The translations under genes and the position numbers were made by a program. 64,000 bases of DNA from Ideonella sp. GTDB taxonomy: Bacteria; Pseudomonadota; Gammaproteobacteria; Burkholderiales; Burkholderiaceae_C. The notes beneath the pieces were generated by a model. That model was not told the origin of the DNA. It worked only from the letters and a program-made list of their open reading frames with translations, and ran no database searches. This document shows, piece by piece, positions 33,903-42,414 of this stretch; positions within the stretch are counted from its first letter, which is position 1; the number at the start of each line of letters is the position of its first letter. The DNA is taken from the NCBI GenBank assembly GCA_016721465.1, contig JADKIA010000004.1, forward strand, positions 248,001-312,000. The letters are read 5' to 3'.

Positions 33903-34360
33903 GGCGTGTCTTTCGGTGGGTTGGTCGTTGGAACTTGTTTCGTGCGCTCCCCTCGGGGGCTGCGCGCGTGGCGATACTTGAAGGTGCCCGTGGCGCTGGC
34001 ACAAACGACGCCCTGGTCGTCGTACATCGATGCCTCGCAGAAGGCCAGGGTCGAGGTCCTGTGCAGCACCTTGCCGATCGAGCGCAGCGTGCCTTCGGAA
34101 GGTCGCATGAAGGTGGTCTTCATCTCGATGGTGGCCACGGACACGTCGTCGGGGTTGGCACTGTGCGCGGCAAAGGCCATCGCCACGTCGAGCAGGGTCA
34201 TGACCACTCCGCCATGCGCCACGTCGCCGCTGTTCAGGTGACGCTCGACCAGCGCGAGGCGCAGCTCGCAGACACCGTCGGCCAACACATGCAGTTGGGC
34301 ACCCAGCGATTCGACGAACGGCACCTTCGTCGGGAACGGAATGGGGCGGCTGCCAGGCAT
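33899..34360 (-). CDS. PaaI family thioesterase (hotdog fold)
   Basis: A 153-residue acyl-CoA thioesterase. The hotdog signature HGGVVMTLLDVAMAFAAH (residues 49-66) includes the catalytic Asp, and VATIEMKTTFMRPSEG follows. The C-terminal 25 residues are a charged tail (SPRGERTKQVPTTNPPKDTP). Stop and start overlaps with both neighbours (TGATG with the SDR, ATGA with the oxidoreductase) show a tightly coupled operon. It probably releases CoA from stuck or end-product thioesters. A second PaaI-type gene lies at 36992. Confidence 0.9.
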   Translation of the reverse strand: MPGSRPIPFPTKVPFVESLGAQLHVLADGVCELRLALVERHLNSGDVAHGGVVMTLLDVAMAFAAHSANPDDVSVATIEMKTTFMRPSEGTLRSIGKVLHRTSTLAFCEASMYDDQGVVCASATGTFKYRHARSPRGERTKQVPTTNPPKDTP

Positions 34361-35151
34361 CAGCCCCCCAGCACGCAGCTGACGCCGCCATCGACCGCCA
34401 GCGTCTGCCCCGTGATGTGCTTTCCGGCCTGCGAGGCCAGCAGCACCGTGGCGCCCTTCAGGTCATCGTCGTCACCCAGGCGCCGCAACGGGACAGAGGC
34501 GATGATCTTGTCGACGCCAAAGCGCTCGATGGTGGCATTGGCCATCCTGCTGGGAAAAAAGCCCGGCGCGATGGCATTGACAGTGATGCCATGCTCGCCC
34601 CACTCGGCCGCCAGCGCGCGCGTGAAGTTCACCACCGCGCCCTTGCTGGTGTTGTAGGCCACGGTCTCCATGCCCGGGGGGTTGCCGGCCAAACCGGCAA
34701 TCGAAGCCAGGTTGATGATGCGGCCACGTCTGCGCGGGATCATGCTGCTGCGGGCGATGGCCTGGCTGATGACGAACAGGCTGCGGATGTTCAGGTTCAT
34801 CACCTTGTCCCAGGCCTGCAGCGGATGGTCCTCGGCCGGCGCGCCCCAGGTGGCACCGGCGTTGTTGACCAGGATGTCCACCGGACCGAGCCGCTCCACC
34901 GTCTCCGCGCACAAGCGACGCGCCTCATCGGGGTTGCTGGCGTCGATGGCGATCCAGCGCGCATCGATGCCGCGATCTGCGAGATGGGCCGCAGCCTGCT
35001 CGAGATCGGCCGCCTTGCGCGAGGCCAGCATCACCTTGGCGCCGGCCTCGCCCAGGGCCTCGGCCATCTGCAGCCCCAGGCCGCGCGAGCCGCCGGTGAC
35101 CAGCGCCACGCGCCCGGTGAGATCGAACAGCTTCAGAACGGGTGTGCTCAT
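34360..35151 (-). CDS. short-chain dehydrogenase/reductase (SDR family)
   Basis: A 263-residue classical SDR: TGGSRGLG at residues 20-27, NNAGATWG near 96, the catalytic Ser and Tyr-Lys in IINLASIAGLAGNPPGMETVAYNTSK, and the ending GGVSCVLGG. It resembles 3-oxoacyl or glucose/gluconate-type reductases. As part of the beta-oxidation cluster it could oxidise a 3-hydroxyacyl-CoA or a branched alcohol. It lies nine bases behind the acyl-CoA dehydrogenase gene. Confidence 0.93.
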   Translation of the reverse strand: MSTPVLKLFDLTGRVALVTGGSRGLGLQMAEALGEAGAKVMLASRKAADLEQAAAHLADRGIDARWIAIDASNPDEARRLCAETVERLGPVDILVNNAGATWGAPAEDHPLQAWDKVMNLNIRSLFVISQAIARSSMIPRRRGRIINLASIAGLAGNPPGMETVAYNTSKGAVVNFTRALAAEWGEHGITVNAIAPGFFPSRMANATIERFGVDKIIASVPLRRLGDDDDLKGATVLLASQAGKHITGQTLAVDGGVSCVLGG

Positions 35152-35160
35152 GGAATCGCC

Positions 35161-36984
35161 TCAGAACCAGTTGTCCTGCATCTCGCGGCAGGTGGGATTG
35201 CGGCTGGCCACCACCGACAGCCAGGCATCGATCTTGGGCAGCTCGTAGTCGAAGAAATAGCGACAGGCCTGCAGCTTGCCCATGCGGACGGGGTCGTTCG
35301 CGGCGCCGGGCCTGGGCGCCACCAGGGCCACTTCCAGCCAGATCCAGGCCAGCACCACGTGGCCAAAGGCCTGCAGGTACGGCGTGGCATTGGCCAGCGC
35401 GTCCTCGGGCAGGCCGGTGGACCAGGCCGCCTGCGTTGCGGCACTCAGCCGCTTCAGCGCGGCCCCCAGCGCTTCGCCATGCTCGGCCAGGCCCGAGCCC
35501 GGTCCGGCGCGCTGCACCGTGTCGCTCACTTTGCCAACCAGCAACTTCAGGCCCGCACCACCATCCATGACGACCTTGCGACCCAGCAGGTCCATGCCCT
35601 GGATGCCGTGGGTGCCCTCGTGGATCATGTTCAGGCGGTTGTCTCGCCAGTACTGCTCCACCGGAAAGTCGCGGGTGTAGCCGTAGCCTCCGAGCACCTG
35701 GATGGCCAGGCTGTTGGCCTCCAGACACCACTCGCTGGGCCAGCTCTTGGCGATGGGCGTGAGCACCTCCAGCAGCAGCGCGGCCTGCTTTGACGATGCC
35801 ACGTCACCCGTGTGCTGTTCATCCACCAGCCGGGCACAGTACAACTCCAGCGCCAACGCTCCCTCGGCGTAGGCCTTCTGCGCCAACAGCATGCGCTTGA
35901 CGTCGGCATGCTGGATGATGGGCACCTGGGCTTGTGCGGCATCCTTGCCAGCAGGCCCCATGGGTCGGCCTTGCGGCCGCTGGCGCGCGTAGTCCAGCGA
36001 AGCCTCGTAGCCCGCCATGCCCAGCATCGTGGCCGCCATGCCCACGCCGATGCGCGCCTCGTTCATCATGTGGAACATGCAGCGCAGGCCCTCGCCGGGC
36101 TGGCCCACCAGGTAGCCAATGGCACCGGCCTGGTCACCCGGCTTGAACTTGCCCTCGCCAAAGTTCAACAGCGTGTTGGTGGTGCCGCGCCAGCCACATT
36201 TGTGGTTCAGGCCGGCCAACGTCACATCGTTGCGCTCGCCGGTGAGCTGGCCATTGGCATCCACCAGCTTCTTTGGCACGATGAACAACGAGATGCCGCG
36301 CACGCCAGGCACCGTCTTGCCGTCGACGCCAGGGATCTTCGCCAACACCAGGTGGATGATGTTCTCGGTGAGTTCGTGCTCGCCGGCCGAAATCCACATC
36401 TTGTTGCCGCGCAGGCGAAAGCGCGGACCCAGGGCGTCGGATTCGTGGCCAGCGCCATCGGGCACCGCCCGCGTGGCCACGTCCGACAGGCTGGAGCCCG
36501 CCTGGGGCTCGGACAGGCACATCGTGCCCGACCATCGGCCAGAGAACTCGTTCAGCGCAAACACGGACTTCTGGGTGGTGGTGCCATGCGCCATCAGCAG
36601 GTTGGCATTGCCCACCGAGAGCAGGCTGGCGTTGATGCTGACCGAGGCCTTGGCAAAGAAGGCATTGGCCGCCGCCTCCACCGTGTAAGGCAACTGCATG
36701 CCGCCAATGTCGTAGTCCTGCGCCGCGGACAGCATGCCAGACGCTGCGTAGGCCTCCCACGCATCCTTGGTGGCCTGCGGCAGGATCACCCGCTCACCGT
36801 CGAAGCGTGGCTCCTGCGTATCGACCAGCCGATTGAAAGGCGCAAACTTGTCTTGGGCGATCCTCTCGCAGGTGTCGAGCACCTGGGCAAAGGTCTCCAG
36901 CGAATGATCCGCAAAGCGTTCGCGTCCGGCCAGCGTGTCGACGTGAAGCCAGTCGTTGAGCAGAAAGTCGATGGTGCTGCGCAT
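35161..36984 (-). CDS. acyl-CoA dehydrogenase, long FadE/DmdC-like form
   Basis: A FAD enzyme that makes 2-enoyl-CoA from acyl-CoA, passing electrons to ETF. At 607 residues it is the long form with a C-terminal extension (DmdC/AidB-type Acyl-CoA_dh_C). Seen are the FAD loop MCLSEPQAGSSLSDVATRA (about 155-173), MWISAGEH, and the catalytic-base segment NMIHEGTHGIQGMDLLGRK (Glu near residue 445). The ATG at 36984 is seven bases after the upstream thioesterase stop, with GAGAAG before it. Substrate chain length cannot be told from the sequence. Confidence 0.95.
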   Translation of the reverse strand: MRSTIDFLLNDWLHVDTLAGRERFADHSLETFAQVLDTCERIAQDKFAPFNRLVDTQEPRFDGERVILPQATKDAWEAYAASGMLSAAQDYDIGGMQLPYTVEAAANAFFAKASVSINASLLSVGNANLLMAHGTTTQKSVFALNEFSGRWSGTMCLSEPQAGSSLSDVATRAVPDGAGHESDALGPRFRLRGNKMWISAGEHELTENIIHLVLAKIPGVDGKTVPGVRGISLFIVPKKLVDANGQLTGERNDVTLAGLNHKCGWRGTTNTLLNFGEGKFKPGDQAGAIGYLVGQPGEGLRCMFHMMNEARIGVGMAATMLGMAGYEASLDYARQRPQGRPMGPAGKDAAQAQVPIIQHADVKRMLLAQKAYAEGALALELYCARLVDEQHTGDVASSKQAALLLEVLTPIAKSWPSEWCLEANSLAIQVLGGYGYTRDFPVEQYWRDNRLNMIHEGTHGIQGMDLLGRKVVMDGGAGLKLLVGKVSDTVQRAGPGSGLAEHGEALGAALKRLSAATQAAWSTGLPEDALANATPYLQAFGHVVLAWIWLEVALVAPRPGAANDPVRMGKLQACRYFFDYELPKIDAWLSVVASRNPTCREMQDNWF

Positions 36985-36991
36985 GTGCTTC

Positions 36992-37447
36992 TCAGGCCTC
37001 GGTGGATGAGGCGGCCGGCGGTGCGTCGCCAATGCGGGCGATCGTCCCCTGCGCCACCGCACAAAGCTTCTCGACGCCCTCGTTGACAACAAACACGTCA
37101 CAGCGGCACACCGCCTGTGCCTTGCCCACGTAAAGCGCCTGCGCGCGCGCCACCAGGCGTTGTCCCATGGCCGGGCGCAGGTAGTTGATCTTGAATTCTG
37201 CAGTGACCACCGGCACGCGCATTGCCGTGCCACCGGCGTAGGTGAGCGCGTTGTCTGCGAGGTAGCTGACCACCCCGCCGTGCACGAAACCGTGCTGCTG
37301 CTTGAGTTCGTCCCGCACGGCGACGGCCAGTTCACAGTGGCCAGGACGCAGGCTCAGCAATTCGGCCCCCAGCAGCGTCGAAAAGGCCTGCTGGGACAAC
37401 ACCTCGCGGCCAATCGAGAGCAACGCGGCCTGTTGTTCCGGGGTCAT
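36992..37447 (-). CDS. PaaI family thioesterase (hotdog fold)
   Basis: A 151-residue thioesterase: the signature HGFVHGGVVSYLADNALTYAGG (near residues 51-72) includes the Asp base, followed by VTAEFKINYLRPAMGQ. It is not a close duplicate of the PaaI gene at 33899 (different N- and C-termini), so the cluster has two independent thioesterases. It lies between the thiolase and the acyl-CoA dehydrogenase genes. Confidence 0.9.
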   Translation of the reverse strand: MTPEQQAALLSIGREVLSQQAFSTLLGAELLSLRPGHCELAVAVRDELKQQHGFVHGGVVSYLADNALTYAGGTAMRVPVVTAEFKINYLRPAMGQRLVARAQALYVGKAQAVCRCDVFVVNEGVEKLCAVAQGTIARIGDAPPAASSTEA

Positions 37448-37511
37448 CGTTTCTCCATCCCTTCCGCCGCGGCATTGACCTCAGCGCGGCCGCGGCCACA
37501 ACAGCCAGGGC

Positions 37512-38687
37512 TCAAAGCACCTCGAACACGCCAGCCGCACCCATGCCGCCGCCGATGCACATGGTGATGCACACCCGCCTGGCGCCGCGGCGCTTGCCTT
37601 CAATCAGCGCATGGCCGGTGAGCCGCTGACCGCTCATGCCATAAGGGTGGCCCACGGCGATGGCGCCGCCATTGACGTTCAATCGCTCCATCGGAATGCC
37701 GAGCTTGTCCACGCAGTACAACACCTGCACGGCAAAGGCCTCGTTCAGTTCCCACAGGTCGATGTCGCTCACTTTGAGGCCCAGGCGCGCCAACACCTTG
37801 GGCACGGCAAAGACCGGGCCGATGCCCATCTCGTCGGGCTCGCAGCCAGCCACCGCAAAGCCCAGAAAGCGGCCCAGCGGCTGCAAGCCCTTCTGTTGCG
37901 CAAAGCTGTCGCTCACCACCACGCAGGCACCGGCACCATCACTGAACTGGCTGGCGTTGCCACCGGTCACGACGCCACCGGGTACGGCCGTGCGGATGTC
38001 CTTGATGCCTTCGTAGGTGGTGCCCGGGCGCAGGCCCTCATCGGCGCTGACGGTCACTTCCTTGCTGCGCAAGCCCATCACCGCATCGGCCACGCCGGCG
38101 GTCACCGTGATCGGCGCGATCTCGTCCTTGAACTTGCCGGCATCCTGTGCGGCACAGGCCTTTTGCTGGCTCTCTGCGCCGAAGCGGTCCATGCGCTCCT
38201 TGCTCATGTTGTAGCGCTTGGCCACGGTCTCGGCCGTCTGAAGCATGGGCCAGTAGATCTCGGGCTTGGTCTTCATCAGGCCCGGGTCCTGGAACATGTG
38301 CAGGTTCATCTCTTGCTGCACACAGGAGATGCTTTCCACGCCACCGGCCACGTACACCTCGCCTTCGCCGGCGATGATGCGCTGCGCGGCCATGGCAATG
38401 GTCTGCAGACCGCTGGAGCAGAAGCGGTTGATGGTGACGCCGCTCACGGTGACCGGCAGGCCGGCGCTCAAGGCCGCCTGGCGGGCGATGTTCCAGCCGG
38501 TGGCGCCCTCGGGGTTGGCACAGCCCATCAGCACGTCTTCGACTGCGCCGGGGTCGATGCCGGCACGTTGCACGGCGTGCCGGATGGCGTGCCCGCCGAG
38601 GGTGGCGCCATGGGTCATGTTGAAGGCGCCCTTCCAGCTCTTGCAAAGTGGCGTGCGGGCGGTGGAAACGATGACGGCCTGGGTCAT
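37512..38687 (-). CDS. acetyl-CoA C-acyltransferase (3-ketoacyl-CoA thiolase)
   Basis: This thiolase cleaves 3-ketoacyl-CoA with CoA to acetyl-CoA and a shortened acyl-CoA, the last step of beta-oxidation. It has 391 residues, standard length. The nucleophile Cys90 is in NRFCSSGLQT; the base motifs GHPYGMSG and CIGGGMG are intact. Gene order (FadB-like enzyme upstream, dehydrogenase downstream) favours degradation over acetoacetyl-CoA synthesis. It starts 38 bases behind the FadB-like gene. Confidence 0.96.
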   Translation of the reverse strand: MTQAVIVSTARTPLCKSWKGAFNMTHGATLGGHAIRHAVQRAGIDPGAVEDVLMGCANPEGATGWNIARQAALSAGLPVTVSGVTINRFCSSGLQTIAMAAQRIIAGEGEVYVAGGVESISCVQQEMNLHMFQDPGLMKTKPEIYWPMLQTAETVAKRYNMSKERMDRFGAESQQKACAAQDAGKFKDEIAPITVTAGVADAVMGLRSKEVTVSADEGLRPGTTYEGIKDIRTAVPGGVVTGGNASQFSDGAGACVVVSDSFAQQKGLQPLGRFLGFAVAGCEPDEMGIGPVFAVPKVLARLGLKVSDIDLWELNEAFAVQVLYCVDKLGIPMERLNVNGGAIAVGHPYGMSGQRLTGHALIEGKRRGARRVCITMCIGGGMGAAGVFEVL

Positions 38688-38725
38688 GGTCGATCCTTTA
38701 ATGCGTTAGGGGCAGCAAGCTTGTT

Positions 38726-40832
38726 TCAGGTGAAGCTCTTGCCTTCTGCGGCCAGCTTGGCCAGCAGGGGCGCCGGCTCCCAGAATTTCGCGTCGTCGTG
38801 CGGGTTCTGCGCGAAGCGGCGCATGGTCTGCACCACGTTGTACAAGCCCACCGTGTCGGCATAGCACAGCGGACCGCCACGGTGCAGCGGGAAGCCATAG
38901 CCGGTGAGGTAGACCATGTCCACGTCGCTGGCCTTGTTGGCAATGCCTTCCTCGAGAATGCGCGCGGCTTCGTTCACCAGCGAGTAGACCAGGCGCTGCA
39001 CGATCTCCTCGTTGCTGATCTTGCGCGGCGTTCGGCCGATGGATGTGCGGTAGTCCATGATCATCTGCTCGACCTCGGCGTTGGGAATGGCGTCGCGCTT
39101 GCCTGGCTTGTAGTCGTACCAGCCGGCACCGGTCTTCTGGCCGTAGCGGCCTTTCTCGCACAGCAGGTCGGCGGTCTTGCTGTAGAGCATGTCGGGATGC
39201 TCGATCGCACGGCGCTTGCGGATGGCCCAGCCGATGTCGTTGCCGGCCAGGTCGCCCATGCGAAACGGACCCATCGCGAAGCCGAACTTCTCGATCGCCT
39301 TGTCCACCTGTGCCGGCGTGCAGCCTTCGTCCAGCAGGAAGCCGGCCTGGCGGCTGTACTGCTCGATCATGCGGTTGCCGATGAAGCCATCACACACGCC
39401 CGACACCACCGCCGTCTTGCGGATCTTCTTGGCCACGCCCATCACGGTGGCCAGCACGTCCTTGGCGGTGGCCTTGCCGCGCACCACCTCCAGCAGCTTC
39501 ATCACGTTGGCGGGGCTGAAGAAGTGCATGCCAACCACGTCCTGCGGTCGCTTGGTGAACGCGGCGATCTTGTCGACGTCCAACGTCGAGGTGTTGGACG
39601 CCAGGATCGCGCCGGGCTTGGCCACCACGTCGAGCTTCTTGAACACGGTCTCCTTGACGCCGAGCTCTTCGAACACCGCTTCGATGATCAGGTCGCAGTC
39701 CTTCAGGTCGTCGTAGTTGAGCGTGGTGCTCAGCAGGCCCATGCGTTGCTCGAACTTGTCGGCCCTTGAGCTTGCCCTTCTTCACCTGGGCTTCGTAGTT
39801 CTTGCGGATGACACCCACGCCGCGGTCCAGCGCGTCCTGCTTCATCTCCAGGATGGTGACCGGCACGCCGGCGTTGAGAAAGTTCATCGAGATGCCACCG
39901 CCCATGGTGCCCGCACCGATGACACCCACCTTGGCGATGTTGCGCACGGGCGTGTTGTCCGGCACGTCGGGAATCTTGCTCGCGGCGCGCTCACCGAAAA
40001 AGGCGTGGCGCAAGGCCTTGCACTCGGGCGTGAGCATCAGGCCCTTGAAGATCTCCAACTCCTTGACCATCGCCACGTCGAAGGGGTGCTTGAGCGACAG
40101 CGCCACTGCCTCCACGCAGGCCGGTGGCGCCGGGAAGTTCTTGGCCATGCCCTTGACCATGTTGCGCGCGAACTGCAGGTAGCCGTCCGCGTTCGGGTGC
40201 GACACCTTGAGGTTGCGCACCAGCGGCAGCGGGCGCACGTCGGCCTTGTCCTTGGCCAGGGCGATGGCAGCGGCGACCACATCGCCGTCCTTCGCCAAGT
40301 CGACCATCTGGTCGAACAACTTCTGCCCAGGCAGCGAAGCCAGCTGTTCGCTCTTCACCGGCTCGCCAGTGGCGATCATGTTCAGTGCAGTCTCCACGCC
40401 CAGCACGCGGGGCAGGCGCTGCGTGCCGCCGGCGCCGGGAATCAGGCCGATCTTCACTTCGGGCAGGGCCACGGCGGTGCCGGGCGCCGCCACGCGGTAG
40501 TGGCAGCCCAGCGCGAGTTCGAGTCCGCCGCCCATCACCACCGAATGCACGGCCGCCACCACCGGTTTGCTGCACTCTTCCAGCAGGCGGATCAGCGTGA
40601 GCAGGTTGGGCTCCATCGTGGCCTTGGGCGATGTGAACTCCTTGATGTCCGCACCGCCCGAGAAGGCTTTGCCCGCGCCAGTGATCACGATGGCCTTCAC
40701 GGCCGCATCGGCCTGCGCCTTTTCGAGCCCGGTGGCGATGCCCACGCGCGTGTCATAGCCCAGGCCGTTGACCGGCGGGTTGTTCATGGTGATGACGGCC
40801 ACGCCGTCGCGAACTTCGTAGCTGGCACTCAT
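38726..40832 (-). pseudogene. FadB-like enoyl-CoA hydratase / 3-hydroxyacyl-CoA dehydrogenase, split by a one-base frameshift
   Basis: The multifunctional enzyme hydrates 2-enoyl-CoA and oxidises the 3-hydroxyacyl-CoA. Residues 1-190 are the crotonase domain (FSGGADIKEF, GGGLELALGCHYRVA, GLIPGAGGTQRLPR). From about 295 comes the dehydrogenase Rossmann motif VGVIGAGTMGGGISMNF. At 39763-39765 a CCC (GGG on the coding strand, after VKKGKLK, about residue 356) should be CC. With one base removed the frame reads on as KADKFEQRMGLLSTTLNY to the stop at 38726, about 701 residues. Both halves are otherwise perfectly conserved, so this is a recent mutation or a sequencing error. The ATG at 40832 has GGAG nine bases upstream; the upstream ATG at 40847 has none. 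Confidence 0.92.
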
Positions 40833-40928
40833 GGTGAGCGTCTCCATCCAAAGGAATCAAGAAAAAGCACGGTCGTTCGATTTTAGGCCGCACTGCGAAG
40901 GGCACCTGTCGCTGCAGCGACAGGGCCT

Positions 40929-41624
40929 TCAGACCTCCAACCACTCCCTGCGCACTTCGCCGTCGGCCTTGAGCTGGGCCGGTGTGCCCTCGAACACGAT
41001 CTGTCCGTGGCCCATCACCAGGCAGCGCTGGGACACCTCGAGCGCGATGGTCAGCTTCTGCTCCACGAGCAGCACCGAAATGCCCCGGCGCTTGAGTTCA
41101 CGCAGGTACTCCGCCACCTGCTCCACGATCTTCGGCGCCAAGCCTTCGGTGGGCTCGTCGATCATGATCAGGTCCGGGTCGCCCATCAGCGTGCGACACA
41201 GCGTGAGCATCTGCTGCTCGCCGCCAGACAACACACCGGCCTCGGTGTGCTGCCGCTCCTTCAGGCGCGGAAACAACTGGTACATGTCGTCGAAGCCCCA
41301 GCGCGGCGCCGTCGCCCCGCGCTTCTGGCCCAGCATCAGGTTCTGGTGCACGGTGAGCTTGGGGAAGATGTCGCGATTCTCCGGAACCAGACCAACCCCC
41401 AGGTGCGCAATCTCGAACGCCGGCTTGCCCAGGATCTCCTGGTCACGCCAGCGCACCGATCCCAGTCCCGTCACCTGCCCCATGATGGCCTTGACCGTGG
41501 TGGACCGCCCCGAGCCATTGCGCCCCAGCAGCGCCACGATCTCGCCCGGCTGCACCTCGAAGCTCACGCCGTGCAGCACGTGGCTCTTGCCGTAGAAGGC
41601 GTTCAGTTCGGTGAGTTTGAGCAT
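40929..41624 (-). CDS. livF: branched-chain-type ABC transporter ATP-binding protein LivF
   Basis: One of two ATPases powering the LivHM permease. It has 231 residues. The Walker A reads GRNGSGRST: the usual invariant Lys is Arg (codon CGG). The signature LSGGEQQMLTLCRTLM and Walker B LIMIDEPTEGLAPKI are normal. The start at 41624 is one base after the livG stop. The ligand is set by LivK; despite the family name it may not be an amino acid, given the beta-oxidation genes behind it. Confidence 0.94.
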   Translation of the reverse strand: MLKLTELNAFYGKSHVLHGVSFEVQPGEIVALLGRNGSGRSTTVKAIMGQVTGLGSVRWRDQEILGKPAFEIAHLGVGLVPENRDIFPKLTVHQNLMLGQKRGATAPRWGFDDMYQLFPRLKERQHTEAGVLSGGEQQMLTLCRTLMGDPDLIMIDEPTEGLAPKIVEQVAEYLRELKRRGISVLLVEQKLTIALEVSQRCLVMGHGQIVFEGTPAQLKADGEVRREWLEV

Positions 41625-41625
41625 G

Positions 41626-42414
41626 TCAGTGCCTCGCCTCTGCCGCCTGAGCATCTGCCAGCACGGAGCCGAGGTAGGCCTCCTGCACCTTCGGGTTCGC
41701 GCGAACCTTTTCCGGCGTGTCGAACGCGATCACCTCGCCATAGACCAGCACCGCGATGCGATCGGCCAGACCGAACACCACCCCCATGTCGTGCTCGACG
41801 GTGAGCAGTGTCTTGCCGGCCGTCACGTCGCGGATCAACTGCACGAAGCGGCTGGTCTCGCTCTTGCTCATGCCGGCCGTGGGCTCATCGAGCAGGATCA
41901 CTTCGGCCCCACCGGCGATGGTGATGCCGATCTCCAGCGCCCGTTGTTCGGCATAGGTGAGGTTCATCGCCAGGTGATCGCGTCGCTTGTGCAACTGGAT
42001 CATCTGCAGCACTTCCTCGGCGCGTTCGTTGGCATCGCGCAATTGGCTCAGGCGTTGCCAGAACGAGTAGCGATAGCCCATGGACCACAGCACCGCGCAG
42101 CGGATGTTCTCGAACACCGACAGCCGTGTGAACAAGTTGCTGACCTGGAAGCTGCGCGACAGGCCCAGTCGGTTCACCTCGAAGGGTGCCAGGCCATCGA
42201 TCCGCTGCCCATTGAGGCGGATCTCGCCACTGCTCAAGCCAAATCGCCCGCTGATCAGGTTGAACAGCGTGGACTTTCCGGCCCCGTTGGGCCCGATGAT
42301 GGCCACGCGCTCGCCCGGCCGCACCTGCAGTCGCGCGCCGCGGATGATCTGCGTCTTACCGAAGCTTTTGTGCACATCGAGCAGCTCGACGGCGTATTCA
42401 CTGGCCGCGCTCAT
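41626..42414 (-). CDS. livG: branched-chain-type ABC transporter ATP-binding protein LivG
   Basis: The second ATPase, 262 residues. Walker A GPNGAGKST is canonical, and Walker B is VILLDEPTAGM. The signature loop is unusual: MNLTYAEQRALEIG, where LivG proteins normally have a Gly (LPYGQQRRLEI). A characteristic LivG insertion (MGYRYSFWQRLSQLRDANERA) is present between Walker A and signature. The start overlaps the livM stop (ATGA). Order is livK-livH-livM-livG-livF. Confidence 0.94.
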   Translation of the reverse strand: MSAASEYAVELLDVHKSFGKTQIIRGARLQVRPGERVAIIGPNGAGKSTLFNLISGRFGLSSGEIRLNGQRIDGLAPFEVNRLGLSRSFQVSNLFTRLSVFENIRCAVLWSMGYRYSFWQRLSQLRDANERAEEVLQMIQLHKRRDHLAMNLTYAEQRALEIGITIAGGAEVILLDEPTAGMSKSETSRFVQLIRDVTAGKTLLTVEHDMGVVFGLADRIAVLVYGEVIAFDTPEKVRANPKVQEAYLGSVLADAQAAEARH

